Of a stretch of DNA of 64,000 nucleotides, positions 35,098 through 46,866 are shown piece after piece; within the stretch, counting starts at the first letter, position 1, and the number at the start of each line of letters is the position of its first letter. The translations under genes were made by a program, and so were the position numbers. The stretch spans positions 39,361,288-39,425,287 of the forward strand of contig OV884015.1 of the NCBI GenBank assembly GCA_930367205.1, read 5' to 3'. The notes beneath the pieces are model-generated. The model worked only from the letters and a program-made list of their open reading frames with translations. It was not told the DNA's origin and did no database searches. This stretch comes from Acanthosoma haemorrhoidale. Its lineage: Eukaryota > Arthropoda > Insecta > Hemiptera > Acanthosomatidae.

Positions 35098-37403
35098 TAG
35101 AATCGGTCTGACAAACAACATGCCACTCCTCCGACTAACAACCAACCCAAATAGTTACTCCGACAACTGTCTGTTCCCACCCGTGCAAAGAGTTTTTGAA
35201 ATAAATACAAACGGAAAATCAAGGGCGTTGAAGGTAAAAGAATACTGTTGTAAGATTCTTGAGTTCGCGCCAGATTCTCCATTATTTCTTTATAACTTAT
35301 ATGGTTTCATAAAACTTTTTACTTCAAAACTACTCAATTTCAATTTTAAAATCATCTTCATTTTTAATTGATTGTAATTGCTCAGTAATATATAAGATTT
35401 TCTTTTCTCCCATTGGAGTTGCAAATACACAACAAGACACACACAGATAATGTTTTGGATCATCGCAATTTCATGAAGTTTGTTGTTCTTCTTTGAATTC
35501 CATTGGTGGCTCAAAATGATTAACTAATGTATTTATTCAGATTTATAATATTGCCGTAAGTTTTCGGTTGTTGTCGGGATACATATTTAGCTGATGTTTC
35601 GATATTTAGTCTTGCGTCAAAGTCTTTTAACTTGACCAAAAAGACTTCGTTTATTTGTTGAAAGATCTTGGTAAATTAAAATCATATTTTAAACGATTAA
35701 AACGACTTGTAACTAGCTGAAATATTTACATTAATAACCTATTGTAAACTTTTTGAAAACGTACCCCCCCCCCTCTGTTATCGTCTTTATTGTGCCCTTG
35801 ACCATGAGAGAGGGTGTAAATTGGAACTTTACAATCTTATATAATAAAAATCATCAAAATGTATAGACATAGCCGTTACTGTGTTTTAATTAACACCTAA
35901 TCAGCTTTTTGGAGGTCTTGTGAAGTATACCTTTTTTAATTTCTGCCTGGTTGAATCAATTAGATGGCCGACTAGCGTAGAACAGACCTTACAGACCTTG
36001 GGGCTAGAGAGAAAAATGATTTAAGAGACAGATTCGACAGCTGTGAAATTACAAGCAATATGCTTTCTTTCTTTTTTTTTTCTTCCCCCCCCCCCTCCTC
36101 TTGTCACCCGATATACATAAGCGTTTCTATTTCAATAGGAACGTAGACAAACATTTCGATTGAGAGATTATAAGCGCATAATCTATCTCAAGGCTGAATG
36201 GATAAATCGATTGGAAAATCGAAAATCTATTTTCAGCTGATAGTTTTGTTCGTGTGCCGTAAGAATTGCGAAAGGTTTGCATCAATATAACATAGAGCAT
36301 GGAACATATAAGGGTTATCTGGGGTGTAACCCAAATTAAATTAGAATAAAAAAATCCAAAGGAATGTAACCTTTTCCAGATAAGATTGTGACGATTCAAA
36401 GAGGAAACTTTTATAAATAATATGTGTCATAATGATTAAAGCATTGGTAGATTTTGTATTCATCTTAGATTTTTTGTTATAGGCCTCGCCTTGGCAAAAA
36501 TGATGTACTTACTGTGTTGTTTTCCAAAAAGGGACCACGTAATCTTATAGAGCTACCTTTTCTTGCTTGTCTTGTTTTGACAATAAGAGATAAGTTGTCT
36601 TGACCGAACTTATTTTGTCTTCGCCTATATTATCTATACATATGTATTATATATAAACACCTTGTGAAAAGAAGTGTCATTCCGAATAGCTGTAATAATT
36701 CTTTCCTCGTCCGCAAGATTGATGATAGAGAAAATTGATTGACAGTATCCCAGTCTAGATTCCACATCATAATCAGAATTATAAATACTTCCTGTTAGTC
36801 TGATGTTGTGCATACGTTTTCAATGAAGTCTGTAATTGCATCGATGCCATGTGTTAACCCGTCTTAAGCAATTGCGTTGTCTGTAAATGGTCAATAATCA
36901 TCATGCTGTGAAAATGCATGTTTTCACCACTGACATGAAATTCCTCGTTCGATGAAGTATTGCGTCATTGTTCATCAGTTGCGACACAGCAATATAAAGT
37001 GTTCTCTGTGGAATCATTACTCACGAATCATCACGGTTTTATTTTCCGTGTAAGTAGGCGCTGATTGCTTTTCCTTGGCTTCGTCATTTATTCGGTTCGT
37101 TGATAACATTTTATAAATATCAAAACTACTTTTCGAATTCATAATCAACGATCCATCTAATTTAATCAAATTTCCTTATTTAAACGGCTGAAAAATAAAA
37201 CTTGGCATTATTTCAATATTGGAATTTTTCATCTTTCTATTTAATACTAACTCTATGTACATAAAAAAGAAGTAAAATTATGTTTTTTTATAATAATTTA
37301 AGGGATGTTGCATATACTTCAGCTGCTGCATAAACGCCCTCAATTTAAATTCTAGCAATACCGCTTCTTGGGTGCTCATCTGTTAACCTTCACTGTTTAT
37401 TAA
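35098..37403. other. AT-rich intergenic sequence with two poly-C tracts
   Basis: 10 C at 35764-35773, and 11 C at 36085-36095 after a T run. No gene supported. Confidence 0.45.
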
Positions 37404-37413
37404 ATACCCGTTT

Positions 37414-37738
37414 TTTTTTTTTGTTTTTTTTCTTCATAGCCCCTTTAAACTTACAGACAATTATATACAATTATAGATCCTCAGGTGAATCCATTTACAA
37501 ATTATTCTGTATTTCCTGTATCATCACTACATTATATACAGGTTTTGTTATTTTATAGAAATTATATAATGATATACATTATACGTGACTAGACTAAACT
37601 GACTAATAAGGTGATGGGGCTCACCTTTTTGATCAACCTTAAAACTAACTTACATACTAATTCTTATCCTAATTTTTCCCCGACAGTCTGTTGCCATCGA
37701 TGCGGGAGGGGTAGTGGGGTCATAGTGTTAAACACTGG
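37414..37738 (-). mobile_element. NLTR-C copy 4: 3'-UTR fragment with TSD
   Basis: Minus strand, about 325 bp, containing only the 3' UTR and a few terminal codons. Near-identical landmarks to 27,600-27,920 include GATGGGGCTCACCTTTTTGA, GTCTGTTGCCATCGATGCGG and GTCATAGTGTTAAACACTGG. The tail is T-rich on the plus strand (37414-37431). The flanks ATACCCGTTT (37404-37413) and ATACTCGTTT (37739-37748) are the target duplication with one change. The 3' hairpin is decayed here (TGTATC-ATC-ACTACA, 37517-37531). Confidence 0.88.
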
Positions 37739-37748
37739 ATACTCGTTT

Positions 37749-39094
37749 GTTGATTTGTACTGCGGTTTTATGTGCTTAGTGGTTACAATATGTGGGAGTG
37801 ACAAACAATAAATGTTTTATTTATTAAAAATTACGTTTCTAAAGAAACATTTTAAATATGAGTTAACATGACATATTGCAACCATTAAAACTTGCGTCAT
37901 AATTAATAATCGCTTTGCCTAATAATTACTGTAACTGCTCATCGTAAAAACGAAAAGTGGGTGACAGAGAAAAGACTGGATCGGAGTAATACCAAGGGTG
38001 GGGCATGTCGAATTGACTAAACTAATCGAAAATTATGGTTTGAAGGAAGCAGCAAAGTTTGTTGTAATCTTCTATTATTATTTTTTTTTTCAAATATTAT
38101 ACATTTTGATTTTATATCTACCTTCGAGGATGAAAGTTGGCGCTTATCAGTTGTTTCTGAGTCTTTGCCACCATCAAGTGTGGTTCAACTCTTACAGCCT
38201 TTTTCGGAATCGTGGTTAAAATCTAAATTGAACACGATTCGCCGAAAGGAGGAGTATTTTTCGCTTCTAAGTAATTATTCAAATGATTTACATTAAGCGT
38301 GACAAGTTCGATTTAGATGACAGAGACTCGACCAAAACCCTACAATCATTACATGTGAGTACATAGTATCGTGTACATCGCAGTCCGCTTTACAATCGTA
38401 ACGTTTATCAGCTCGAGCGATAACAACTTCCTCCAAAGGGTGCTTAGATTTTGTGACACTCCCTTGGTTCTCAATTTTCTACCGCCACGAACTGTCCACT
38501 ATTCTGTAAAACTAAAATCAGGTTAATTCGTTCGCACTCTCCTCGTGCGTGTGTTCTCTTGATGCTCGCAGTTGGCTGTGGGCTATGAGCGTAGCTGTGT
38601 TTTATTTCAAGCCGTCAATAACAGCTAAATATACATTCTTCTCGCTTCCTCCTGTATGAAGTAACTCTCTTGTTTTTGTGCTTAATCTTTACGGTATTTT
38701 TCATAAATCTCTAACTAAGGCGATTCAACATGAAAAGCTTAGCAAACTTAAGATAAACTATTAGTCTAAATATGTTACTAAAGTCATCAACCGAAAATCA
38801 TTCTATGTGGGTTGAATTATGACTGTACTTTAACATTACCAACAAACATGTCGAATTACCCGTTAAGTACTCGGGAGGTTCAAAGTACTCGATGAGTTCT
38901 CATTATGTTAGCCTCTTAAGGATATGAAGGGTCTGTGTTCAAATTTCAAGAGTCATTTGTTTTTGACTCTTTTTGGCATTTTTCTAAATTAATAATGTGC
39001 GATCTAAAAGAGAGAGCTTGCTGTCCCTTGTTGGCCTAAGCTAAATACCCATGTAAGGGCGTTGCATGTACCTTAGTAATTGGTAGGTACAATA
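37749..39094. other. AT-rich intergenic sequence, no supported gene
   Basis: The 37998-38219 frame and others have no recognised homology. Confidence 0.4.
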
Positions 39095-39096
39095 TA

Positions 39097-39651
39097 CGAG
39101 GTTTGATCAAAAAGTAAAGAGAATTTTATAATTTCGATTTCGATCGTGTTGTGGTGCATCGCGAGTTCCTGCCTGAAGGTCGTGCGGTAAATAAAGTGAA
39201 CTACTTGAAAGTAATGAGTCGTTTACGTGAAGCGATCTGACGAAAACGACTTGAATTGTGGCAAAACAATTTGCATCACGATAAGGCTCCCGCTCATACC
39301 TCACTGATTGTTGGTAATTTTTTTTAGCAAAAAACAACACTGGTGTGCTACCTCAGTTACCTTATTCGCAGGACATGGCTCCCTGCGACTTCTTTTGGTT
39401 CCCGAAGTTGAAAAAAACCTTGAAAGGATGGCGTTTTTACACCATTGATGAGATATAAGAAGAATCGCTGAATGAGCCAAGAGTTATAACGAAAAGTGAG
39501 TTTGAAAAGTGCTTCAAAGATTAGAAAAAACTCTGGCACAAGTGTATATCTGAGAGGAATTACTTTGAAGGAGACAAAATTTCTATTGATGAATAAATAA
39601 AAAAAATTTAAGATAAACTAAAATTCTCGTTACTTTTTTTATCAAACCTCG
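39097..39651 (+). mobile_element. Internally deleted mariner with both terminal repeats
   Basis: The left end TACGAGGTTTGATCAAAAAG (from the TA at 39095) matches the reverse complement of the right end (TACGAGGTTTGATAAAAAAA, to 39653), and the match extends over about 33 bp. TA flanks both ends (39095-39096, 39652-39653). Between them lies the second half of a mariner transposase in broken frames: VVVHREFLPEGRAVNKVNYL, ELWQNNLHHDKAPAHTS (second catalytic Asp), DMAPCDFFWFPKLKKTLKGW (third catalytic Asp), and KLWHKC.SERNYFEGDKISI. The whole N-terminal half, with the DNA-binding domain and first catalytic Asp, is missing. It is 555 bp instead of about 1.3 kb, so a non-autonomous deletion derivative of a different lineage from the copy at position 1. 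Confidence 0.93.
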
Positions 39652-39756
39652 TATACCAATATAAGGCTGTTAACCTTGAATTGGTTTTACTTGCTTTGAA
39701 ACTGATGTGATCGTCTTCTCGAATAATCCAATCGTTCTGGATTTTCAAGGCGCGTT

Positions 39757-40377
39757 CAAAACCACTCCGCTTTTCCGTTTTCTCCACACGAGCACCATAA
39801 CTAGACTCCAGAGCTTCCAGAACAACATCCTGCGCACGGCACTATGGCATACCCCTTTTCGTGAAATGAAGGCTCCTGACATCCACGAAAAGTTTGAGGT
39901 CCCAATCATCACTGAAGCCATCAGAAGAAGACACATCAAATTCTTCGACTCGATGAAACATTGCCAAAACCCCCTATTTTAAGACCTGACACCCCCGCCA
40001 CTACCGGCAAGATGGCAAATCTCTAGATCTGGGAAAGCAGACCAAATGGTGCATATTACGGCCCTTGGCCAACCAACAACAAGCCTCTGACGGGCACCCA
40101 TCACTGCTTTCCAACTGAATGAGCTTCCACTACATGCCTAAAGAGACTCTAGGCTCAGCCTTCAGTGTACTCTCACCGCTGCACCGGAACATTTCCACCT
40201 CTACCGAGGCTGCCCACACTCCTCGATTCCCTCACTCCACCTTCAAACAGGTACTCCTAGTAAAAGGATCCGCTCACCCCAAATAATAATAACCCCAAAT
40301 AAATTCCCTTTATTTTTCCCTTATCTATAATCTTAAAAAAAATTTGAGAGCTAAGGGAAAAAAAAGAAAAAAAAAAA
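39757..40377 (+). mobile_element. NLTR-B-related LINE copy, 5'-truncated
   Basis: Coding remnant: TPLFRFLHTSTITRLQSFQN, NILRTALWHTPFREMKAPDI, HEKFEVPIITEAIRRRHIKF and FDSMKHCQNPLF (39760-39979), then a stop in frame with PPLPARW beyond. This parallels the C-terminus of the 23,794 copy. A 3' UTR with TAGTAAAAGGATCCGCTCAC, TTTGAGAGCTAAGGGAAAAA and an A-rich tail (40357-40377) follows. The similarity is clear, but the UTR has diverged, so it is a separate subfamily. It begins about 100 bp after the mariner element, and the 5' boundary is approximate. Confidence 0.82.
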
Positions 40378-40388
40378 GCAGCATTAAG

Positions 40389-40590
40389 CCTACAAACCAA
40401 TGCCTAGTACCACCCCTAGGGCTCCACCATAGGTAGACTCTCACTACCTTCCCAAACCCACCCGCCTCCTTAAGGCATCCCACACCCCATATCATATCCT
40501 TCTCATATATCCTTCAAATGGGACTCCCCTTAGTGAAAGGCACCCATCAATCCAAAATAATTTTCCTTTTATTTTTCCCACATCCTATTA
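40389..40590 (+). mobile_element. Short NLTR-B 3'-UTR fragment
   Basis: CCTACAAACCAATGCCTAGT through TTTATTTTTCCCACATCCTA matches 24708-24898 closely. It is bounded on both sides by AGCATTAAG (40380-40388 and 40591-40599; the motif partly repeats as AGCATTAAGCATTAA). Unlike its relatives it lacks the last part of the UTR (TTTGAGAGCTA...) and an A tail, so it is truncated at both ends. Confidence 0.82.
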
Positions 40591-40599
40591 AGCATTAAG

Positions 40600-41639
40600 C
40601 ATTAATCTTATTTACTTGTTTGTCAAACTATACTAGCCTTTGATACAATAAATAAAAAATATCCTTAAATATTAACTCATAAAACGTATTAAAATTGCCT
40701 CGGGGAGAGCGAAAAGAACCTATTGGTCAGCTCTCTTTCGTAACATTATCTTTGAAATTTCATCTGCTTTTCTTTTGCAAATGCGTTCATAGCCACGAGG
40801 AAAATCTGGAGCTTCTAACCCATAGTCCGAAGTGTTGTGGACAATACCTTAACAATTTCGGAATTTTTTCCTTGGAACGAAATAACGAAGTAAAACCTCT
40901 CCAATTTGATATAAAAATGAAAATATTTTGGACGTTGGATGACGTTACAAACTCATACTCACGCAAATGATCAGTCCCCCCTTTTTTTTTTTACCTTATC
41001 CCAGGGTTTCTTATTTGATTGCTACTTTTGTTTAAGATGTGCCTAAACATATCACTGGTGGGCCCAGAGAGAAAGGCTAAATCACCTTTACCTGTTAGAA
41101 AGCAACGCTTCCTCTCCCTTCATGTTTGGGCAAATAGGCTTGATCGACCTTCCATTGTCCAAGATAAGGCTCAAGCTGCATGAACGAGCAGCAGTCTGAG
41201 TTATGTACTCTCCGCTAGTCTTCAGGGACACAGGCGAAGTCATTAATATTTATATATGAGCGGAGTCTGGCCCGATCCCAACAGACAAAGGCCATAAATT
41301 AATAGCTTTTACGCCTTAGTAGCCACCAGGTGACTTAACCAATGAGGCGCCTCTGCATGCATATTCTTGGATAGCGAATATTTGTACTTGTGAATCTACC
41401 TACCAGGGTTTCAATTGTATTTTTTGTCTGATGACGTTTGTTCTTTAATTGATCCATTGACAAATTCATTTTTATCTCTAAAAGATATTATTGTAAGAAA
41501 AAAAGTTTACTTTTATACACACAATAATTTATAAGCTCTTATAAACTTAATGCATACGAAATATATATATATATCCTATATATTAACAATTACAAGTACT
41601 CTTTTATACAGGCCTACAAGAAAAAAAAAATTGTTGGTG
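40600..41639. other. Intergenic sequence, no supported gene
   Basis: The part 41050-41360 is less AT-rich, but I recognise no gene or element. A TA-rich stretch lies near 41560-41575. Confidence 0.4.
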
Positions 41640-42660
41640 CCTAGGATTTTTAAAATTCTTTTATTGTGCTATAATTACAATCTGCCTTTTATAAGGCAAT
41701 AAGTAATTAAGATAAATGTTCTCATTCATACCATATTTACAGTTCATCATTCACTCGCTCATTCATACAATATTTACAGACAGCCCAGAGACCCCCCAAA
41801 TCCACCGCGAAGAGAAAGCGGAGTCTTGGGAAGTCCCCCACGCTCCTCCGTCAGCCGCGTCACCGGATACTAGCCAGTGGAGGCTGACCAAGAGCGCGAG
41901 AGCCACAGACGCTCAGGACATGATTGGAGAAACTGGCCATTGCCAGGACTCTCACTGTCACGCGTATATAGGAGATCACGAGGCCACTGCCGTTTCAGTC
42001 TCCGAGGAGGATTATAGGGATGAGTGGCGCAGTGCAATGACTGTGCTACAGGATTAGGGTGGTTGGAAAGGCTACTGTGGAATTTCATAAACTTGGAAGG
42101 GATGAGTTCTAGAATGTAGGGTATGTTAAGGTCGTTATGAAGGGTTTTGTTGCTGACATAATAAGGGGCATTTACTATTGTTCTCAGGACTTTTGATTGA
42201 AAGGATTGGATACGCTTGATGTTCGACTTTTTTGCTGTCCCCCATAGCTCTATTCCGTATGTCCAGATTGGTTTAAGTATAACTTTGTAGATTAGTAGTT
42301 TATTTTCTATTGAGAGATGGGATGTCCTTTGAAGTAGTCTGTACAGTTGTCCAAAGCGTTTGTTTAGTTCTTGCCTTTTTAGTCTCGTATGTGGGTTTCA
42401 GGTCAGTCGTTTGTCAAGATGGAAGCCTAAGTACCGTACTGTCTCGGATACAGGGAGAGGAATAGAATTAAAATAAACTAGTGGACAAGTCTTGCGACAA
42501 AGGGTGAAGGTAATGTGGGAGCATTTTGCTTCATTAACTTTGATCCGCCATTGATTGCACCAATACTCGATCTCGTCAAGGTGTTTTTGAAGGTTATGGG
42601 ATGCTATGTCGGGGTCTGGGTGGGATGACTAGACTGCAGTGTCCTAGGATTTTAGAACTG
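41640..42660 (-). pseudogene. 5'-truncated Jockey-like LINE, RT C-terminus and 3' UTR
   Basis: The minus strand reads almost continuously from the end of the catalytic box (DTAV, near 42635-42645) through HPDPDIASHNLQKHLDEIEY, EAKCSHITFTLCRKTCPL, VRYLGFHLDKRLT, NPHTRLKRQELNKRFGQLYR, LLIYKVILKPIWTYGIELWG, SNIKRIQSFQSKVLRTIVNA, LHNDLNIPYILELIPSKFMK and NPPRRLKRQWPRDL (to about 41960). Only two in-frame stops were seen, one where the family has Trp (LT-stop-NPH). It is the least decayed Jockey-like copy here. The tail GAGCGTCTGTGGCTCTC also occurs near 11300 in the long copy. A possible AATAAA signal lies near the 3' end at about 41662. Confidence 0.9.
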
Positions 42661-43009
42661 ATTTGAGGTATATTTGGGGGGCTGAATCTAAATATGAACT
42701 CAGTATTTCTCTATCTGCTCTACTTTTTTAGATCAGAGTTTTTTGGTTTTTTTTTACGTGCAATTCTAAATCCCACATACAAGGCTTGTTTCTTGTATAT
42801 TTGCCCTATTCTCAGCATGCCGTCAACAAGAATATATGACCATAGCTTTGGTCTTGGAAAAGAAAAAATATCACGAACATCAATGGGTGAATGGTTGGAC
42901 TTAAAAAATGGGAAACTTTCTCCTTGGGCTGCGCAAAGTGGTCACATAAAATATCCTTGCTTCTTCTGCTGAAAACTGAAAAAAAATGCAAAGCTGAAAA
43001 CTTTGTTGA
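42661..43009. other. Sequence between two element remnants
   Basis: Open frames at 42694-42972 (plus) and 42812-43072 (minus). The plus frame may be an upstream part of the following fragment, but I recognise no motif in it. Confidence 0.3.
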
Positions 43010-43276
43010 ACTTGTAAACGAGCAGCTTACAGTTTTAAATCCCTTGAGTGTAACATAACTATTATGGTGCATTATTTACACACCCGTTTTCCTGAAAATT
43101 TAGAAGTCACCAGTAAGGAACAAGGTGGAAGATTTCACCAGGATATCAAAACTACGGAGGTCCATATTTTCCATCCATTTACCATGATGACAGATCACTG
43201 CCGTAGTTTAAAAAGGCACTGTTCCAAAATGCATTCAAGAATGACACGGAATACTTCCGAAGTGTTCAGTGGCTAG
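43010..43276 (+). pseudogene. Fragment of a repeated arthropod protein family
   Basis: The order ELVNEQLT, frameshift, MVHYLHTRFPENLEVTS and GGRFHQDIKT resembles the C-terminal region (K-H-L-H-S-H, FPENLG, HGERFHQDI) of a multi-copy protein family that I recall from arthropod genomes, usually regarded as transposon-derived. The frame is shifted near 43060 and ends at 43276 (EVFSG). Family assignment rests on memory of the motif, and the type of element is not certain. Confidence 0.5.
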
Positions 43277-44268
43277 TTGGTTTCGTCAATAACTTTTTCC
43301 TCTTTGACTTAATATTATATAAAATTATATTTATTGTATATAGTAATATTAGTGTAATATTATTAGATCAACAATAATAAAAATTCCTTGTTTTTATTTG
43401 ATCCATGGATTTAACTATTTATTAACTATATTTCACTAAAATGTTATATCTTAGAAATTGGAGCTATTAGGCAAGAGCTAATGCCATATTTTAATTAAGA
43501 GTAGCAACTTCATATGAACTCAGGTCCAAATACTTCGGCACCTAAACACCTGTAGGGCTGTGTTATATGAAGGTTCGTGAACCGCCTTGCGAAGTCATTT
43601 TACTATGTGTTAAAATTACCTCACGGTGTTTAAAAAGGGTGGCAACCTGTATATAGCCAACCCACTGCCATCGTGGTGGCAAATCCCGCTGAAAAATAGT
43701 TTCTCCTATACATTATATTTTATGTAAGGGGGGTCAATTGATATACTACATCTGACTCCTGAAGTGTTTTAATTTATTGATAATTTTATGACAGGATTTA
43801 ATCTCCGATACATCATAATTCTATACGCAGGAGAAACCAAAATTAACATAGACATATCAGCACATAAATTATTGTAAAAATTTAGATAAAAAATAGTTTA
43901 GAGAGGCTTTGGTCCAGCACGTTAAAACTTTCAATCAGAAGTTCTATTTTGACGTACAAGTTGGCCCAAATAAACTAATATAACTATAAAAAGACTAATG
44001 AAAGCAATATAGACGATAAAACTATACTCGCCATTAAATTTGGACAGACTATACTTTTAAAAAATAACTCTTTGAAATGAACCATTTAAGGCTTACAAAT
44101 TAACTATCTATTTGTAAAAATTATTTTTCCCAAACTGTATTATAACCTGATAATGCTTCTAGCCGTTAATTAATCTTTATAAATATATGTTAATGTAAAA
44201 ATATTTTTTGTCGATGATGTGACTTAAGATACCTAATGCACAAAAAATTTACATATCAACATAACATG
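43277..44268. other. AT-rich intergenic sequence, no supported gene
   Basis: No motif recognised. Confidence 0.4.
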
Positions 44269-44277
44269 TAATTTTTG

Positions 44278-45004
44278 CCATGTACAAAAGCCCTGCCAAA
44301 ATCATATACTATAGGAGGGCAAGAGAACTCACCAGCTTTCTCAATGCACTATCTAGGTATAAAAATGGATAGGCATCTCCATTTCTCTACTCATTTTAGT
44401 AATAAAATAGAAAAAGTACGACAAAGGTCTTACTGGCTTTCGCACTTGCTAACTTTACCCAACCTGTCACTTCGTCTCAAACTGATGATGCCCCGCTATT
44501 TACCCACTTGACTGACAATACAGCCAAATGTCTCCAACATTTCCAGAATGGGATCATGCGAAAAGTGGTCCGACATACCTCTCTCGAGAGGTTAAAGAAC
44601 GCTGACTTGCACCCGTCGGTAGGTGAGTTCATCCGCCGGAGACACGTCAAGTTTTTTGACTCATTGCAGCACCTAACCAACCCAGTGTTTAACACTATGA
44701 CCCCACCACCCCTCATGGCAACCGATTGTATGGGAAAAATTAGGTTAAGAATTAGTATGTAAGTTAGTTCTAAGTTTGATCAATAAGGTGAGCTCTATCA
44801 CCTTTATTAGAGTCAGTTCAGTGCAGTCACGTTTCATTATACTTGTTTATTCCATTATATATTTTTTATAAAATAACAAAACCTGTATTTAATGTAGCGA
44901 CGCTACTGGAAATACAAAAATATATTGTAAATAGGTTCGCTTGAGGATCTATAGTTGCATATAATTATCTGCGAATTTAAGGGGCTAGGAAGAAAAAAAA
45001 ATAA
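44278..45004 (+). mobile_element. NLTR-C copy 5: 5'-truncated LINE with TSD
   Basis: Plus-strand coding remnant in two frames: MHYLGIKMDRHLHFSTHFSN, KIEKVRQRSYWLSHLLT and LSLRLKLMM (to about 44487), then a deletion/frameshift and LTDNTAKCLQHFQNGIMRKV, LKNADLHPSVGEFIRRRHVK and FFDSLQHLTNPVFNTMTPPP (44508-44712). Compared with the 50,457 copy, the YKCVL...PLYTH segment is partly lost at the frame break. The 3' UTR carries the hairpin GTAGC-GAC-GCTAC (44894-44906) and an A-rich tail (44991-45004). Flanks TAATTTTTG (44269-44277) and TAATTTTTTG (45005-45014) are the target duplication. Confidence 0.9.
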
Positions 45005-45014
45005 TAATTTTTTG

Positions 45015-46866
45015 TCCAGATGAATCCTAAATAAGCAAAACGTTGTATGAAAAAACAAGTGCTTAACAGGCTATGAGCCTTTATTTGGAAAGCTAAGTCA
45101 CTGTATGTGAGTATGGTAGATAAACTCCCTCTATTTTAAGATTAGTAGGGTGAGATGGAAGGGTAAAAATACCTGAATGAAAGTACCTTCGGGATGGGCA
45201 ATAATTCGCTACACACGTCGGTCTGTTTACATATGATACACAACGAACTGTGTACCCCTTATGAATAATATCGCGCCTAATCGCCATCTTATGATTCTGT
45301 TTTATTTTTGTTAGGGTGACTTGAAAATGAATTGTTATCTTTGCACTTTGGTGCGGTTTCTGAAATGACAGTACGAGTACCTTGCTCTCAATCAATCCAT
45401 GGATAACACAGGTATGAAATGATGAATTGACGTTTCTCATGAGAGCACAAAGTCTCATTTGCCAGACATCCTTAATTTTCATTTTAACGATGAAAATGTA
45501 CTTTGTACTTATATATTTATGTTTTTTATCGACTTTTGAATTAACAGTAAGGAAGGGGGGGGGGGTGACTAAACTACGCTGTACCTGTCAGATTAAAACA
45601 CTGTAGTGAATTCACTTAAAAAAATTCATTTCTGGACAGTTTTCTAAAATATCGGTTACAGGTCTGTATAGTACATGGAATATTTCATGGACAGGTTTGA
45701 AGAGAATAAACAAATAGAGTTTGCGCTGCATATTTCCAAATTCGTTCGGACTTTTGAACATTCTTTCCCTGATAGAATATTAACCTGTATACAAAATTTA
45801 GGCTTATTAGTTGTAAAGCTTCGATTTGGTTGGAAAATCTTGGATATGGTAACGCGAGATTTTCTCATTGAGTCCTACACATCCTATACTCTCCCTTTGG
45901 TAGATGATGATTTAATTTGTACTTGTAACTAGAACGGTTGCAGCTTCACGATATTTGTTGAGATACAAGAAATAAATAGAGTACAAAAATCATTGACTGT
46001 ATGAGAAAATGTGTCGAACATCTCACCAGACATGCAGAGTGCATTTGACAATGTCTGGCGGTCTTTTGAGTCACAAGTAAAAAAAAAAAAACAGTTATAA
46101 ATGGAGCAGTACTAAGAATGAACCACAAAAAAAATCGTTTGAAAAAAACTGGTTTAAACTTTGAAGTATCAGCTTTCATAGGGTGTTTATTACCCCCCCC
46201 CCCCCCCCGTAGTCCTTCTATTTCTCAAACGCTACATTTTACCAAACATAACTCAAACCCGTCTAGTATTGCCAGTTCACGTGTCTTCCGTGGACTCTTC
46301 AATTAATTTTATGTCACAAATGGCAGCTAAATAACAGGTTTGAGGCGATATGACGTCATCTTACTCACATTGCAGACTGCCTTTTGAGAAAGCCGCCATT
46401 CCAAGGGAACTCCAAAGTTTTTCAAGGACAGACTGTACAAACCTATATATATTATTTAATTGTAAAACATTCTCCTGGAAACCGTGTAACCTTGTTGTGA
46501 ATTGCTTTTACACGATAACTAAAAATAAATGGATTTAGGAATTAAATTATTAAAAAATCTTTTGGGGAATAGTGCGTAAATGCTTAAACCCAACACACCC
46601 GTGGAGGTAGCATTTGTTTTGTTGTCAAAAGCTGTTTCCTAATAATAAAATTCAAAATTAATCACATATACGTTTTTCTCGAATACTCTTTCAAAATTAT
46701 TGATTGATCAAACCAAAACGGACGCAAAATCAGCCAGGAACGCAACGATTACCCTCAGCCTGTTTACGAAAATGATTGATAGTGAGGTGGTCGGTATGGA
46801 GTGGGTTTATTAAGAAATTAAACACCTTCTGCCTCTCCACAGCTTTATTGATTTATTCTCTGACAG
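45015..46866. other. Intergenic sequence with poly-G and poly-C tracts
   Basis: 11 G at 45555-45565 and 16 C at 46193-46208, the longest C run in the window. A 129-codon minus-strand frame (45093-45482) and overlapping frames near 45656-45932 on both strands have no recognised domains. Confidence 0.4.

Noticed and set aside
42694..42972. 92-codon frame upstream of the FPENL fragment
   Set aside because: No motif linking it to the same family; kept only as part of a spacer note.
45093..45482. 129-codon minus-strand open frame
   Set aside because: No recognisable motif. Basic and AT-driven residue mix; opposite-strand frames nearby are equally open.
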